Shown here: one piece after another, positions 36,681 through 47,059 of the stretch
Layout: every line of letters starts with the position of its first letter
How positions within the stretch are numbered: the stretch's first letter is position 1
Origin: Saccopteryx bilineata
Taxonomy: Eukaryota > Chordata > Mammalia > Chiroptera > Emballonuridae
Assembly (NCBI RefSeq): GCF_036850765.1
Contig: NC_089490.1
Span: 389,002,558-389,066,557 of the forward strand
Length of the DNA stretch: 64,000 nt
Direction: 5' to 3'
Notes under the pieces: model-generated
What the model was told of the DNA's origin: nothing
The model's database searches: none
Seen by the model: the letters and a program-made list of their open reading frames with translations, nothing else
Translations under genes and position numbers: made by a program

Positions 36681-37886
36681 CAGTGATGGGCAAACTTTTG
36701 AGCTTGGTGTGTCAAAATTCGCCAAAAAACCAAGCATAACTCGGGTGATATGTCACTTCGAGAAAAACCCCCACAATTTTGCGATATTTATAGTTTAAAT
36801 AACAAAAATGTATAATTGTAATATATAACTGTATTTAATAAACCAAAAACTAATTATTTAACTTACCTGCTTAGTGACTTCTTTGTTCATCTGTCAGTTG
36901 ATTTCTTTTGTTGGTCTTGATATTACTTAACTTGTGTGGGGTGCCATGAGCTAAGATAAGTGAAGGGGAGGGGGAATTCTTTAACTAACCTGCCTATTAG
37001 TGACGTTTTTGTTGCTGAATTTCATTGGCTAAATCTTCAATTGAAGGTTGGTATTTTGTACACTTCAAGCCCAAGCAAGCGCTACTAACTTCATCTGTCA
37101 ATCTGTTTCTTTTGTTGGTTTTGATATTATTTAACGCTGAGAATAAGGTCTCACAAAAGTATGTAGAAGGAAAAATTGTGAGTAAAGTCATTGCTAAATT
37201 TTTCAGGGTGCTAAAAGTGTCTGGTAATCAGTTCCAGGCATTCCAAATTTCCTGTTCATAGTGGCACTCCTCTTGATTCTCCAAGCGGCACCTTTCCAGA
37301 TTATCAAGCTTTGACCTCAAGTTGACAAACACCTGAACCCAGATGCTGTCCTGAAATTCTGCAAGTTGCATCTTATGTAAATTAAGATGGCTGCCGCTAT
37401 TTCTAATGGCGGGAAATGGCACCTCACCTCTCCCAGCCTCCCCCTCACTTATCTCAGTAATGATGATCAATTAGAAATCCACGACACCCCAGAACAGTAG
37501 ATAGGATGATGGTTGCTGTGGTAATGTGGTTGCTTATAATGGCGATCACAGGGCCCCCAGAGATGTGTCTGTGGGGGGCATACACGCATTCTGCTGCTCC
37601 CTGCTCCACCAGCCAGAAGTGAGGTCAAAGATCCCCTAACAGCCTAACCAGAAGTCCCAGAACTAGACGCTCTGTGCCAGAGTTCTGTTGTTTTGGCCTA
37701 CAGACCTCCAGCACAGAGTGTCTACACTACTCAAATGTTTTATCCTTGGCTACTCCACCTGGCTGTGCAGGAGCTGAGGATGAAACGTCCTTCTTGGCAT
37801 GTGGCCCCATACTTCTCTGGTATGTGGCCACATGCGGCCTGGTGTCATCGAAAATGGTGTCATCGAAAATAGGTTCGCCATCACGG
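36681..37886 (-). mobile_element. hAT transposon, internally deleted, 1.2 kb
   Basis: The left end CAGTGATGGGCAAACTTTT and the right end GGTTCGCCATCACGG are inverted terminal repeats of CAGTGATGGCGAACC type. The 8-bp TSD ACCTAGAG is identical at 36,673-36,680 and 37,887-37,894. Inside lies a C-terminal transposase remnant on the minus strand, so the element reads right to left. GGTGTCATCGAAAAT is repeated twice at 37,841-37,870, next to the right end, where hAT transposases often bind subterminal repeats. Elements of this class normally run to several kb, so the upstream coding part is missing. Confidence 0.93.
36997..37470 (-). pseudogene. hAT transposase C-terminal remnant
   Basis: Two open segments in one frame (37,470-37,228 and 37,227-36,997) are separated by a single in-frame TGA at 37,228-37,230. 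The second part contains FPSTYFCETLFSALNNIK followed by KRNRLTDEVSSACL. This is the conserved C-terminal dimerisation region of hAT transposases, of the type also domesticated as ZBED/FAM200-like genes. The catalytic RNase-H-like core and N-terminal zinc finger are absent here. With the stop and truncation it cannot make active transposase. The nearest bat hAT family is not named. Confidence 0.85.
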
Positions 37887-37894
37887 ACCTAGAG

Positions 37895-39050
37895 GGAGCC
37901 TACCACAAAGTAGGTGCTCAGGAAATATCTGTGGGTGTGGTAAACAATGAGAAGGGAGGAAGAGAGTTCTGGAACATTCTCCGGAGTTGCCTGAGCAAAG
38001 AGCAAAGGACAAAGGCTTTATGTTGCTGACAGCACTGGGGACCACAAACAACACTGCGTATCTGCTTTACTGAAGGCTCACTGCTAGGCACCATGGGAAT
38101 GGGAGAAATAAGATGACAGTGTAACCAGTTCCGCTGTGCTGTTTCCCCACGGAGCAGGGTCAGCTAGGCAGATACCTCCCTCACCTTCTTACCCTCACCT
38201 CGGAAGCCAGTTTTAGGACCAACCCAGTATAGGAAAGGCCTTAAAGCAGGACCCCAAGGCGCCCCAACATTCTCATGCTAGGAAACCGACTCTGGCTGGC
38301 AGTAAGGCAGCCAGGCCTGCCCTTGTCTGAACCTGTGTCCTTGAGACTCAGCCAAACCTCTCCCGGCTTGGCGGAGCGATGTTGAGGTGACATTCTTCTC
38401 CCTGCCACTCAGCATCTTTTACAATCCTCCTCCACCTTGGGAGAATACGCATGAACTCACTGCAGACTGGGGCCATGGAAGCTGAACATTTCCTTTCTCC
38501 CTGGGAAGGGGAATCCATCACAAGTGAAAAAACTCACCTCCCCTGAAAAAATCACAATCTGGGGTGTCTGCAAGTTCTTTCGGGGGAAGTTGTTTTTGGT
38601 CGCCAGTGGTAGAAGTCCATGTCGAGTGGTGAACGAGAAGCCCAAGTCAGTGAACAAGGGGTTTTGCTTGGAGGATATCAGGGTGTCTCAAGGGGCTAGG
38701 TCAATAGGATTTGAAAGGACCTGACCCAGAGCCCTGGAAAGGGTGGGAAGGAGGGCCAGCGACTGTGCGTCTGCCTGTCTGCGCCAGCTGCACTGGTTCC
38801 CTCCTCCTCTGGGCTCCACCCTGTGCTCGCAGCCTCCAGGGCAAGTGGCAGGAGGGGAGCAGGAGGTTGGCACAGGCCCTTTTGGCTCTGGACCACACTG
38901 CCTGTAGTGCACCGTGAATTAATATTTTTAATAAATCCTGTAATTATCTTGTGAACAGAACATTTTTTGTGGCACTATATGTTTTTTGGTGTTAAAAGCA
39001 TTAATTTGTTCAATATAAACATTAAATATACACCATCGTTTTCATAACCT
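37895..39050. other. GC-moderate unique DNA
   Basis: No repeat recognised. Several 60-80 codon frames overlap on both strands at 38.5-38.9 kb without known similarity or supporting signals. I see no gene. Confidence 0.45.
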
Positions 39051-39054
39051 TGTT

Positions 39055-39255
39055 TTTTTCTTTTTTAAGATTTTCTTTATTGATTTTACAAAAAAGAACG
39101 GGGAGGTGAGAAGTATCAACTCATAGTTGCTTTACTTTAGTTATTTATTGATTGCTTGTGTATGTGCCTTGACTGGGCAATCCCAGGGTTTTGGACTGGG
39201 GACCTCAGCATTCTAGGTCTACACTTTATCCACTGCGCCACCACAGGCCAGGCCC
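39055..39255 (-). mobile_element. Bat SINE, type B, older variant
   Basis: Ends CACTGCGCCACCACAGGCCAGGC. The CAGGGTTTTGGACTGGGGACC B-box region is degraded, and a TTTATTGATTGCTTG insertion relative to other type B copies suggests an older subfamily. Confidence 0.8.
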
Positions 39256-39940
39256 TTATTTCTTTCTTAATGCACCAGGAGCCTCATGAAATACAAGTGG
39301 GCTCTAAGGCCCCAGGCAGGAGCTGTGCTCTGCTCGGTCCCACCAGCCACAACTTGGCCGTTCTGGCTGCAGCCAGCTCTCAGGGCCAGTTCCGGGGACA
39401 GACCCTGCCCCGCTCCGCTTGGGCCAGAGGTCCACCTGGCACAGTCCACTGTGATATTGCAAGCTCTTTTGGAGGCAGACAGACACCCCACAATATAGCT
39501 GTTATACTATCCTCTTTGTGGGCTCACCCTGAGTAGATGCTCAGATGCTGCCAGTCTCTAGCTAGGCAAGTAGAGGACCCAGGAACTGTGGATTTATGGG
39601 GGAGGGGGAGGGCTCACCCTGTAGCTCAACTCTCCTAAGTGTCTTAAGACCCGGCTTTCCCCTAGTCTTAACTTCCTAGTACATCGCTATTCTCCTTGAT
39701 CCTGATACTTTTTTTTTATTTGTAATTTCCCGATTTATCACGTCTTTTCTTTTGAGTCAAAATCCTTTGTGGCACAAAAGATGAAAAAAATAAATAATGT
39801 CTGAGCTTGTATTTAATGTCAGGAAATCAACACAATTCTTGTAGGCTTCTCAGGATCCTACCTGTCCTCCAAGAGGGCTTTGTCCTAATTAGTGTTGGTT
39901 TGCCCTTCCTTTCTTCTTTCCTTCCCTCCTCCCTTCTTTC
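39256..39940. other. Unique DNA left of the L1
   Basis: The 126-codon open frame at 39,156-39,536 starts inside the SINE and has no known similarity. A CT-rich tract precedes the L1 at about 39,905-39,940. Confidence 0.45.
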
Positions 39941-41319
39941 GAACATTTTTTCATCTGTCTGTTGGCCATCTGTATGTCCTCTTTGGAGAAGTGTCTATTC
40001 ATTTCTTTTGCCCATTTTTTGATTAGATTGTTTACCTTCCTGGGGTTGAGTTTTACAAGGTCTTTATAAATTTTGGTTATTAACCCCTTATCAGACACAT
40101 TTGTCGAATATGTTCTCCCATTGTGTGGGTTGTCTTTTTATTTTGTTCATATTGTCTTTGGCTGTGCAAAAGCTTTTTAGTTTGATATAGTCCCATTTGT
40201 TCATCCTGTCCTTTATTTCACTTGCCCGTGGAGATAAACCAGCAAATATATTGCTGCGAGAGATGTTGGAGAGCTTACTGCCTATGTTTTCTTCCAAGAT
40301 GATTATTGTTTCAAGACTTACTTTTAAGTCTTTTATCCATTTTGAGTTTATTTTTGTGAATGGTGTAAGTTGGTGGTCTAGTTTCATTTTTTTTTGCAAA
40401 TACCTGTCCAATTTTCCCAACACCATTTGTTAAAGAGACTGTCTTTATTCCATTGTATGCTCTTACCTCCTTTGTCAAATATCAATTGTCCATAAAGGTG
40501 TGGGTTTATTTCTGGGTTCTCTGTTCTGTTCCATTGATCTGTATGCCTGTTCTTATGCCAGTACCAAGCTGTTTTGAGTACAATGGCCTTGTAGTATAAC
40601 TTGATATCAGGAAGTGTGATACCACCACTTTATTCTTCTTTTTCAAGATTGCTGAGGCTATTCATGTTATTTTTTGGTTCCATATAAATTTTTGGACTCA
40701 CACCTGTCAGAATGGCACTCATTAACAAAATAAGACATAATAAGTGCTGGTGAGGATGTGGAGAAAAGGGAACCCTCCTGCACTGCTGGTGGGAATGCAG
40801 ACTGGTGCAGCCACTGTGGAAAACAGTGTGGAGATTCCTCAAAAAATTAAAAATGGACCTCCCTTTTGACCCAGCTATCCCACTTTTAAGAATATATCCT
40901 AAGAATACCAAATCATTGATCCAAAAGAAGAAATGCACCCCCATGTTTACTTCAGCATTGTTTACAATAGCCAAGATCTGGAAACAGCCCAAGTGTCTGT
41001 CAGTGGACGAGTGGATTAAAAAGCTGTGGTAGATATACACAATGGAATACTATGCGGCCATGAAAAAGAAAGAAATCTTACCTTTTGCGACAATATGGAT
41101 GGACCTGGAAACTATTATGCTAAGTGAAATAAGCCAGGCAGAAAAAGAAAAATATCATATGACCTCACTCATTTGAGGAATCCAATGAACAATGTGAACT
41201 GAGTAACGGAATAGAGACAGAGGCGGGATCAAAGAGACCAAAGAGAAAGCATTCAGAGGGAAAGGGGATTAAAGGATGGGATCAGAGAAGGGAAAGAGAT
41301 TAGTGAAATTATATATACA

Positions 41320-41416
41320 GTGCTCGCTTCGGCAGCACATATACTAAAATTGGAATGATACAGAGGAGATTAGCATGGTCCCTGCGCAAGGATGACACGC
41401 AAATTCGTGAAGCGTT
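41320..41416 (+). ncRNA. U6 snRNA retropseudogene
   Basis: 97 nt match U6 from its first base (GTGCTCGCTTCGGCAGC) to GAAGCGTT. The last bases and U-tail are replaced by an A-run. I count three differences from mammalian U6: AATG for AACG, GGTCCC for GGCCCC, and ACAGAGG for ACAGAGA, the last in the 5' splice-site pairing box. The AGC triad is intact. Upstream is L1 3' UTR, with no PSE or TATA placed for a U6 promoter, so it is almost surely a pseudogene. In the genome U6 pairs with U4 and catalyses splicing. Confidence 0.92.
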
Positions 41417-41432
41417 AAAAAAAAAAAAATTT

Positions 41433-41599
41433 GGCCCTGGCCGGTTGGCTCAGTGGTAGAGTGTCGGCCTGGTGTGTGGAAGTCCGGGGTTCAATTCCCG
41501 GCCAGGGCACACAGGAGAAGCGCCCATCTGCTTCTCCACCCCTCTCCCTCTCCTTCCTCTCTGTCTCTCTCTTCCCCTCCCGCAGCAAAAAAAAAAAAA
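41433..41599 (+). mobile_element. Bat SINE, type A, short 3'-truncated form
   Basis: GGCCCTGGCCGGTTGGCTC with intact A box (TTGGCTCAGTGG) and B box (GGTTCAATTCC). It stops after the CT-rich part (CCTCCCGCAGC) and goes directly to an A13 tail at 41,587-41,599. It shares one TSD with the U6 copy upstream: AAATTATATATACA at 41,306-41,319 and 41,597-41,610. Confidence 0.92.
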
Positions 41600-41843
41600 T
41601 TATATATACATAACATGGTGTTATAGAGAGCAGGACAGCAAATCCTGGAGGGAATGGGGGAAGGCATTGGAGGGAGGGGGCAAGGGGGTGTTGAGAGGAA
41701 CAAGGGGGTGGGGAGGAGATATATTTGGTGGGACACTTGAATCTATGTAAACACAATAAATTAAAATCAATAAAAATTTAAAAAAAATAAAAAGATAACT
41801 ACTGTTAACATTTTCTTTTACAACTTCCCAGGTAATTTTTAAT

Positions 41844-42210
41844 TTTTTGTAATTTTTTTGAAGTTGGAAACGGGGAGGCAGTCAGACAGACTCCCACATG
41901 TGCCCAACCGGGATCCACCCGGCACGCCCACCAGGGGCCGATGCTCTGCCCTCTGGGGCGTTGCTCTGCTGCAACCAGAGCCATTCTAGTGCCTGAGGCA
42001 GAGGCCATGGAGCCATCCTCAGTGCCCGGGGCCACCTTTGCTCCAATGGGGTCCTGGCTGCGGTAGAGGAAGAGAGAGACAGAGAGGAAGGAGAGGGAGA
42101 GGGGTGGAGAAGCAGATGGGCGCTTCTCCTGTGTGTCCTGGCCAGGAATCGAACCCGGGACTCCTGCACGCCAGGCTGACGCTCTACCACTGAGCCAACC
42201 GGCCAGGGCC
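41844..42210 (-). mobile_element. Bat SINE, type A, full length
   Basis: Perfect 19-bp TSD TTCCCAGGTAATTTTTAAT at 41,825-41,843 and 42,211-42,229. Promoter boxes well kept. The CTCF-like core is altered to CCACCAGGGGCCG (41,929-41,941). Confidence 0.96.
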
Positions 42211-42373
42211 TTCCCAGGTAATTTTTAATAAAATTAGCCCCACTCTTAAAACACCCTACTATAACATTGATTTGTATCATATTTTTTAACTTAGCAATAT
42301 ATCATGGTTTTTTTTACATCATTGCATATTATTCTAGAAACATTTTATTTCCAAAGCTGGAATCAACTTTGTT

Positions 42374-42744
42374 TTGTTTTGTTTTTGTATTTTTCTAAAG
42401 TTATAAGTAGGGAGCAGTCAGACAGACTCTCACATGCACCCAACCAGGATCCACCCAGCATGCCCACCAGGGGGCGATGCTCTGCCCATCTGGGCTGTTG
42501 CTCTGCAGTGGCTGGAGCCATTCTAGCACCTGAGGCAGAGGCCATGGAGCTGTCCTCAGCGCCTGACCCAACTTTGCACCAGTGGAGCCTTGGCTGCAGG
42601 AGAGGAAGAGAGAGACAGAGAGGAAGGAGAGGGAGAAGGGTGGAGAAGCAGATGGGCCCTTCTCCTGTGTGCCTTGATGGTGAATCAAACCTGGTACTTC
42701 CACACACTAGGCTGACGCTCTACTGCTGAGCCAACCGGCCAGGG
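42374..42744 (-). mobile_element. Bat SINE, type A, full length
   Basis: Head complement AGCCAACCGGCCAGGG. The TSD core AACTTTGTT is on both sides. The B box is decayed (GAATCAAACC). The CTCF-like core is intact at 42,464-42,476. Confidence 0.93.
42464..42476 (+). promoter_or_regulatory. CTCF-like core motif inside SINE
   Basis: Exact CCACCAGGGGGCG within a full-length type A copy, although the rest of the copy has drifted. Confidence 0.55.
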
Positions 42745-42769
42745 AAACTTTGTTATTTTGATGTATAAA

Positions 42770-44700
42770 ATATTCAACCAATACAGAGAAATAAAGGTTC
42801 CCTCTCAATCCCAATTCCTAAAGATAATCACTATTATTAAAAAAGAAAGCCTTCAAGTTTACATATATAGATTTACATAAACAGAATCTATAGCAGATAG
42901 TGTTTTATAACTTTTTCCTACTTATCACTAGATCATGATTATCTTTCAATGTCAACATATATAATGCATCATCCTTCTTAATGACTACATAAAATTTCTT
43001 TCCAATGAATAAATGTTTATAATGTATTTAATGAATCACCTATTTGTTGGAAATATTTATTTCCAATTTTTTACTATTATAAGGAATACTGCACTCTCAC
43101 TATATATACATTTTTATCACATCTGATTATTCCTTTAGAAAAAATTTCTAAAAGGAAAATGGCTAAGAAATATAGGATATAACTTTTTAAATTTGATTCT
43201 ATTAAGTGATTCTGTAGAAATTGTACCAATTTCCATCTCATCAGCATATATGAGAAAAGATGATCTACACGCATTGGTCATTACCATTCTTTCTTATCTT
43301 TAGCTAGCACGATGGCTAAAAAATAATATTTTATTGTGGTTTCAATCTGTAAGTCTTTGATTATGGGTGAGATTGAGCATGTTTTTATATCTTTACTTGT
43401 CAGTTGAATTTCTTTTATGAATTATCTGTTTATGATCTTTATCCATTTCATTTTATTACAGTGGTCTCCTCTTTTTCTATTGGTTAGTAAAAGTCATTTA
43501 TAAATTAAGGCTATTAGCTTTGACATCTATGTTGCAATTATTTTTTCTCACTTAGTTCATTGTATCTTTTGCCACAGAAAGGTTTTACTTTTATATATTT
43601 GTGTCAGCCCTAGGAAAAGAAAGTCAAGTAGCTGGGGCTTAAACCATAAAATAGTAATATTTAATTAACCTGAAATCCAGAGGAAGGTGGTGTAAGAATT
43701 GGTTTGGTGGTTCAGAGATGTCATCAGTCTCTACATCTTTCGGATTTGCCATCTACGATGTGTTGACAGTGTCTCCCCTTGTAAAATGAGATGGCTGCTA
43801 CACCTCCAAATGTTACATCGTCATAACTCCAATCTGGAAGGGAAAGGATGGGGATAATTTTTTTATCTCACAGATCTTTTATCTCACCGGGAAGGAAAAT
43901 CTTTCCCAGTAGTCCCCAGCAGATTTTTATTTACATCTCATTGGTAACCAGTAGTGTCTGCCAAAATAATCAAACCTGTCAATCATTTCCTCCAGGATTT
44001 GTGGCTTAGTACCATATTACCAAAGGCCTTTCCTATCCCCCATATTATTGAAAAATGTACTCCAGTATTGTCTTTGTGGACTTTCAAGTTTTTGGTTTGT
44101 TTTGTTAATTTCAAAATCCTTAAATTCCCTGAAATTTATTTTTGGGTGTGGTTTGAGATAACTTTACTTCTTATTCAGTGATACCAATACTTTTTATTAA
44201 ATAATCAATACTTTCTCCCACCACATTGAAATACCATCTTTATTATATACCAGATTTTCCTATATTTATAAGCAAATCTCCATTATACATTTTTTCCTTT
44301 ACAAGTACTACAATGTTTTTTTAATCTCTGAAGTTTTATAGGTCATTTTTATATCAGGCAGAACAAGTTGTATTTTTCTTTATAATTTTTGTGACTATTT
44401 TCCAATTGTTTATTCTTCTAGGCAAACCTTAGAATTACTTTAACTAGTCCCCTCCCCCCTATAGCAAATGTCCTTTCTTGAAATTTTGATTGGAATTACA
44501 TTAAAATTATAGATTAATTTTAGAAGATTTCACATCTTTACCAATATTTAGATTTTACTTCCAGGATCATGGCATGTGACTTTAGCAAGGTTTTATAGCT
44601 TCTTCATAAATATCCATTTTTGTTAAGTTTGTTTGTATTTTATTTTTATGCAAATTATGAATGGGACTTTTATGCTAATAGAAAAGTTAAGGAACAACCA
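42770..44700 (-). mobile_element. Old L1M/L1ME 3' region, reverse
   Basis: TTATGATCTTTATCCATTTC, TTTCTATTGGTTAGTAAAAG, GATTGAGCATGTTTTTATATC and GGAATACTGCACTC follow old L1 3' end in reverse. From about 43,960 ORF2 C-terminal sequence continues (GGACTTTCAAGTTTTT, TTTATATCAGGCAGAACAAG). The copy is highly diverged. It is interrupted at about 43,604-43,958 by other sequence. Confidence 0.7.
43604..43958. repeat. Unclassified insertion in the old L1
   Basis: About 350 bp from TGTCAGCCCTAGG to about GTAGTGTCTGCCA, with no L1 similarity. Length and TG start suggest a solo LTR or DNA transposon. No clean TSD was found, so the class is open. Confidence 0.35.
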
Positions 44701-44762
44701 TTCTTGCATTGCTTTTTAAAATTGAATTTATTGAGATGACAATGGTTAAAAAACTTATACAG

Positions 44763-45143
44763 GCCCTGGCCAGTTGGCTCGGTGGTAGAGCATCAGTCTG
44801 GCGTGCGGGAGTCCCGAGTTCGATTCCCAGACAGGGCACACAGGAGAAGCACCCATCTGCTTCTCCACCCCTCCCCCTCTCCTTCCTCTCTGTCTCTCTC
44901 TTCCCCTCCCGCAGCTGAGGCTCCATTGGAGCCAAGTTGGCCCGGGCGCTGAGGATGGCTCTGTGGCCTCTGCCTCAGGCACTAGAGTGGCTCTGGTCCC
45001 AACAGAGCAAAGCCCCAGGTGGGCAGAGCATCACCCCCTGGTGGACGTGCCAGGTAGATCCCGGTCGGGCACATGTGGGAGCCTGTCTGACTGCCTCCCC
45101 ATTTCCAGCTTCAGAAAAATACAAAAAAAAACAAACCCAAAAA
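44763..45143 (+). mobile_element. Bat SINE, type A, full length
   Basis: GCCCTGGCCAGTTGGCTCGG start, GAGTTCGATTCCC B box, CT-rich middle, body and A-rich tail. The TSD CTTATACAG lies at 44,754-44,762 and near 45,146-45,154. The CTCF-like core is altered (CACCCCCTGGTGG at about 45,031-45,043, read in reverse). Confidence 0.94.
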
Positions 45144-45315
45144 ACCTTATACAGGTTTCAGATGCACAATTCTACATCATCTGTATATTGCACTGTGTGC
45201 TCACCCCTTGAAGTCAAGTCTCCCTCCATCGCCATCTCTTCCTCCCCTCCCCCCTCCCCTCTTCTACCTCTTCCAACCCCCTTTCTCTCCTGCAATCCCC
45301 ATACTGTTGTCTGTG

Positions 45316-45647
45316 TCATTTGTGTGTGTGTGTGTGTGTGTGACAGAGACAGAGACAGAGAGAGGGACAGAAAGGGACAGTCAGGAAGGGAGAGAGAGGA
45401 GAATCATCAACTCTTTGTTGTGGCACCTTAGTTGTTCATTGATTGCTTTCTCAAATGTGCCTTGACCCGGAGGGATACAGCAGACCAAGTGACCCCTTGC
45501 TCAAGCCAGAGACCTTGAGCCCAAGCTGGTGAGCTTTTGCTTAAATCAGATGAGCCTGTGCTCAAGCTGGCGACCTCAGGGTCTCAAACCCGGGTCCTGT
45601 GCATCCCAGTCCATTGCTCTATCCACTGCGCTACTGCCTGGTCAGGC
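45316..45647 (-). mobile_element. Bat SINE, type C
   Basis: Reverse copy ending CGCTACTGCCTGGTCAGGC. The TTGTTGTCTG TSD is seen after the head, and CTGTTGTCTG before the tail. The tail side carries a TG run (45,321-45,342) and GACAGA repeats. Confidence 0.9.
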
Positions 45648-45884
45648 TTGTTGTCTGCATCTTAAATTTTATTTTTCGTTTGCTTAATCCTTATCTTTGC
45701 TTTATATCTTATTTGGTTATGATTATTTTAAACTATCATTTGATTCAATTCGCTAATATTTTATTTAGCATTCATTCCCAAGAGAGTTTGGGCTACAATA
45801 TTTTTATCCTTTGAAGAAATTTTATAATAAAGTTTGCAAAGTTTATAAATGAATGCGGGAACTTGCAACCTTTACCGTACTTTA

Positions 45885-46395
45885 GAACTGCATTACTCAA
45901 TACCATAGACATCAGCCATATGCTGCTATTGAACATTCGAAATATAGTAACTGCAACTGAGGATCTAACTTTCTAAGTTAATTTAATTTAAATTAACTTA
46001 CAAATTTTAGAAACTGATCCTCAATTCAATTACTGGAAAGCTTAAGTATATTTGGAACAACATGGGTATGTGAGTTGACCTTTCAACTGTAAATATCATG
46101 AAATCTAACTCTTCAGAGATCAGTATTTCTGATAAAATATAGTATCTGAATTGAGATGGGCTATAACCATAAAATACACACAGGAGTTCAAAGAAAAAAA
46201 ATCTCATAAAATATCCCATTCATAATTTTTATGTAGATTACATGTTGAAGTGATAATATTTTTGATATATTGGATTAACTGAAATATATCACTGAAGTTA
46301 ATTTCATCTATTTTTTCTTACTTTTTGTGTGCTTACTAGAAAATTTTAAATTATATATGAGCCTCACATTATATTTTTGACACCACTGCTCTAAG
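45885..46395 (+). mobile_element. Ancient hAT-Charlie-type fossil
   Basis: CATCAGCCATATGCTGCTATTGAACA, GTAACTGCAACTGAGGA, TATTGGATTAACTGAAATATATC, TGTGCTTACTAGAAAATTT in the order of a known mammalian hAT ('gtagccactagccacatgtggctattgagc...'). The ends are too decayed for a TSD. The name is not certain. Confidence 0.6.
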
Positions 46396-46544
46396 TTTTT
46401 AAGTAATAGCAATTATCTAATCCTTAATATTTGTTAGAACAACACTTGTTTTTCCATAACTACATGTTGTTCTATCAAATGATTGAACTAAATGTATTTA
46501 ATTAGTCATTGTTAAATATTTGTTATTCCTTTTTGTTTCCTTCC

Positions 46545-46947
46545 TTTCTTTTTTGTAATTTCTTTTTTTTTATTTAGTGAGAGGAGGGGAGGCAGAGATA
46601 GACTCCCACATGCGCCTCAACTGAGATCCACCCAGCAAGACCACTAGGGGTCAATGCTCTGCCCATCTGGGCTGTTGCTCCGTTGCAACCAGAGCCATTC
46701 TAGTGCCTGAGGCGGAGGCCATGGAGCCATCCTCAGCGCCCAGTGCCAACTCGCTCCATTAAGCTATGGTTGCAGGAGGGAAGGAAAAGAGAGAAAGAGA
46801 GATAGGTAAAGAGAGAGAAACGAGAGGGGGAGGGGGAAGGGTGGAGAAGCAGATGGGCGCTTCTCCTGTGTGCCCTGGCCGGGAATCAAACATAGGACAT
46901 CCACATGCTGGGCCAATGCTCTACCACTGAGCCAACTGGTCAGGGCT
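46545..46947 (-). mobile_element. Bat SINE, type A, diverged
   Basis: Reverse copy ending GAGCCAACTGGTCAGGGC. The CTCF-like core is lost (CCACTAGGGGTCA at about 46,641-46,653). Extra GA-rich sequence lies in the middle (46,785-46,822). Confidence 0.9.
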
Positions 46948-47059
46948 TTTTCTTCCTTTTTTAAAAACAATGATGAATAATTTTGTGTTTAACAAGTTGG
47001 CGACTGTATCTTTGCATAGGAAAATGCAGATTTGCTTCTCGAAAATCACTTTGGTTGTA

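Larger units (their letters stand above)
39945..41790 (+). mobile_element. L1 LINE, 5'-inverted and 5'-truncated
   Basis: 39,945-40,693 is L1 ORF2 sequence in reverse (TTGGCCATCTGTATGTCCTC, GTGCAAAAGCTTTTTAGTTTGA, CCATTGATCTGTATGCC). From about 40,694 the L1 runs forward (ACACCTGTCAGAATGGCACT, AACCCTCCTGCACTGCTGGT, AATGGAATACTATGCGGCCATG), then 3' UTR and an AATAAATTAAAATCAATAAAA tail ending near 41,790. Inversion of the 5' part is the signature of twin priming. ORF2 is broken by the inversion and 5' loss, so it is dead. The 3' UTR is interrupted at 41,320-41,596 by a U6 plus SINE insertion. Confidence 0.92.

Noticed and set aside
36997..37470. Domesticated hAT transposase gene
   Set aside because: It lies between intact transposon ends with a TSD, lacks the catalytic core and has an in-frame stop. 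It is a dead remnant.
39156..39536. 126-codon plus-strand frame
   Set aside because: It begins in a degraded type B SINE, with overlapping minus-strand frames and no known similarity.
41320..41416. Functional U6 gene
   Set aside because: No U6 promoter elements upstream, A-tail in place of the U-tail, flanking TSD, and a change in the ACAGAGA box.
44763..44850. tRNA genes in SINE heads here and elsewhere
   Set aside because: A and B boxes are present but there is no complete cloverleaf with a proper acceptor end. They are tRNA-derived SINE heads.
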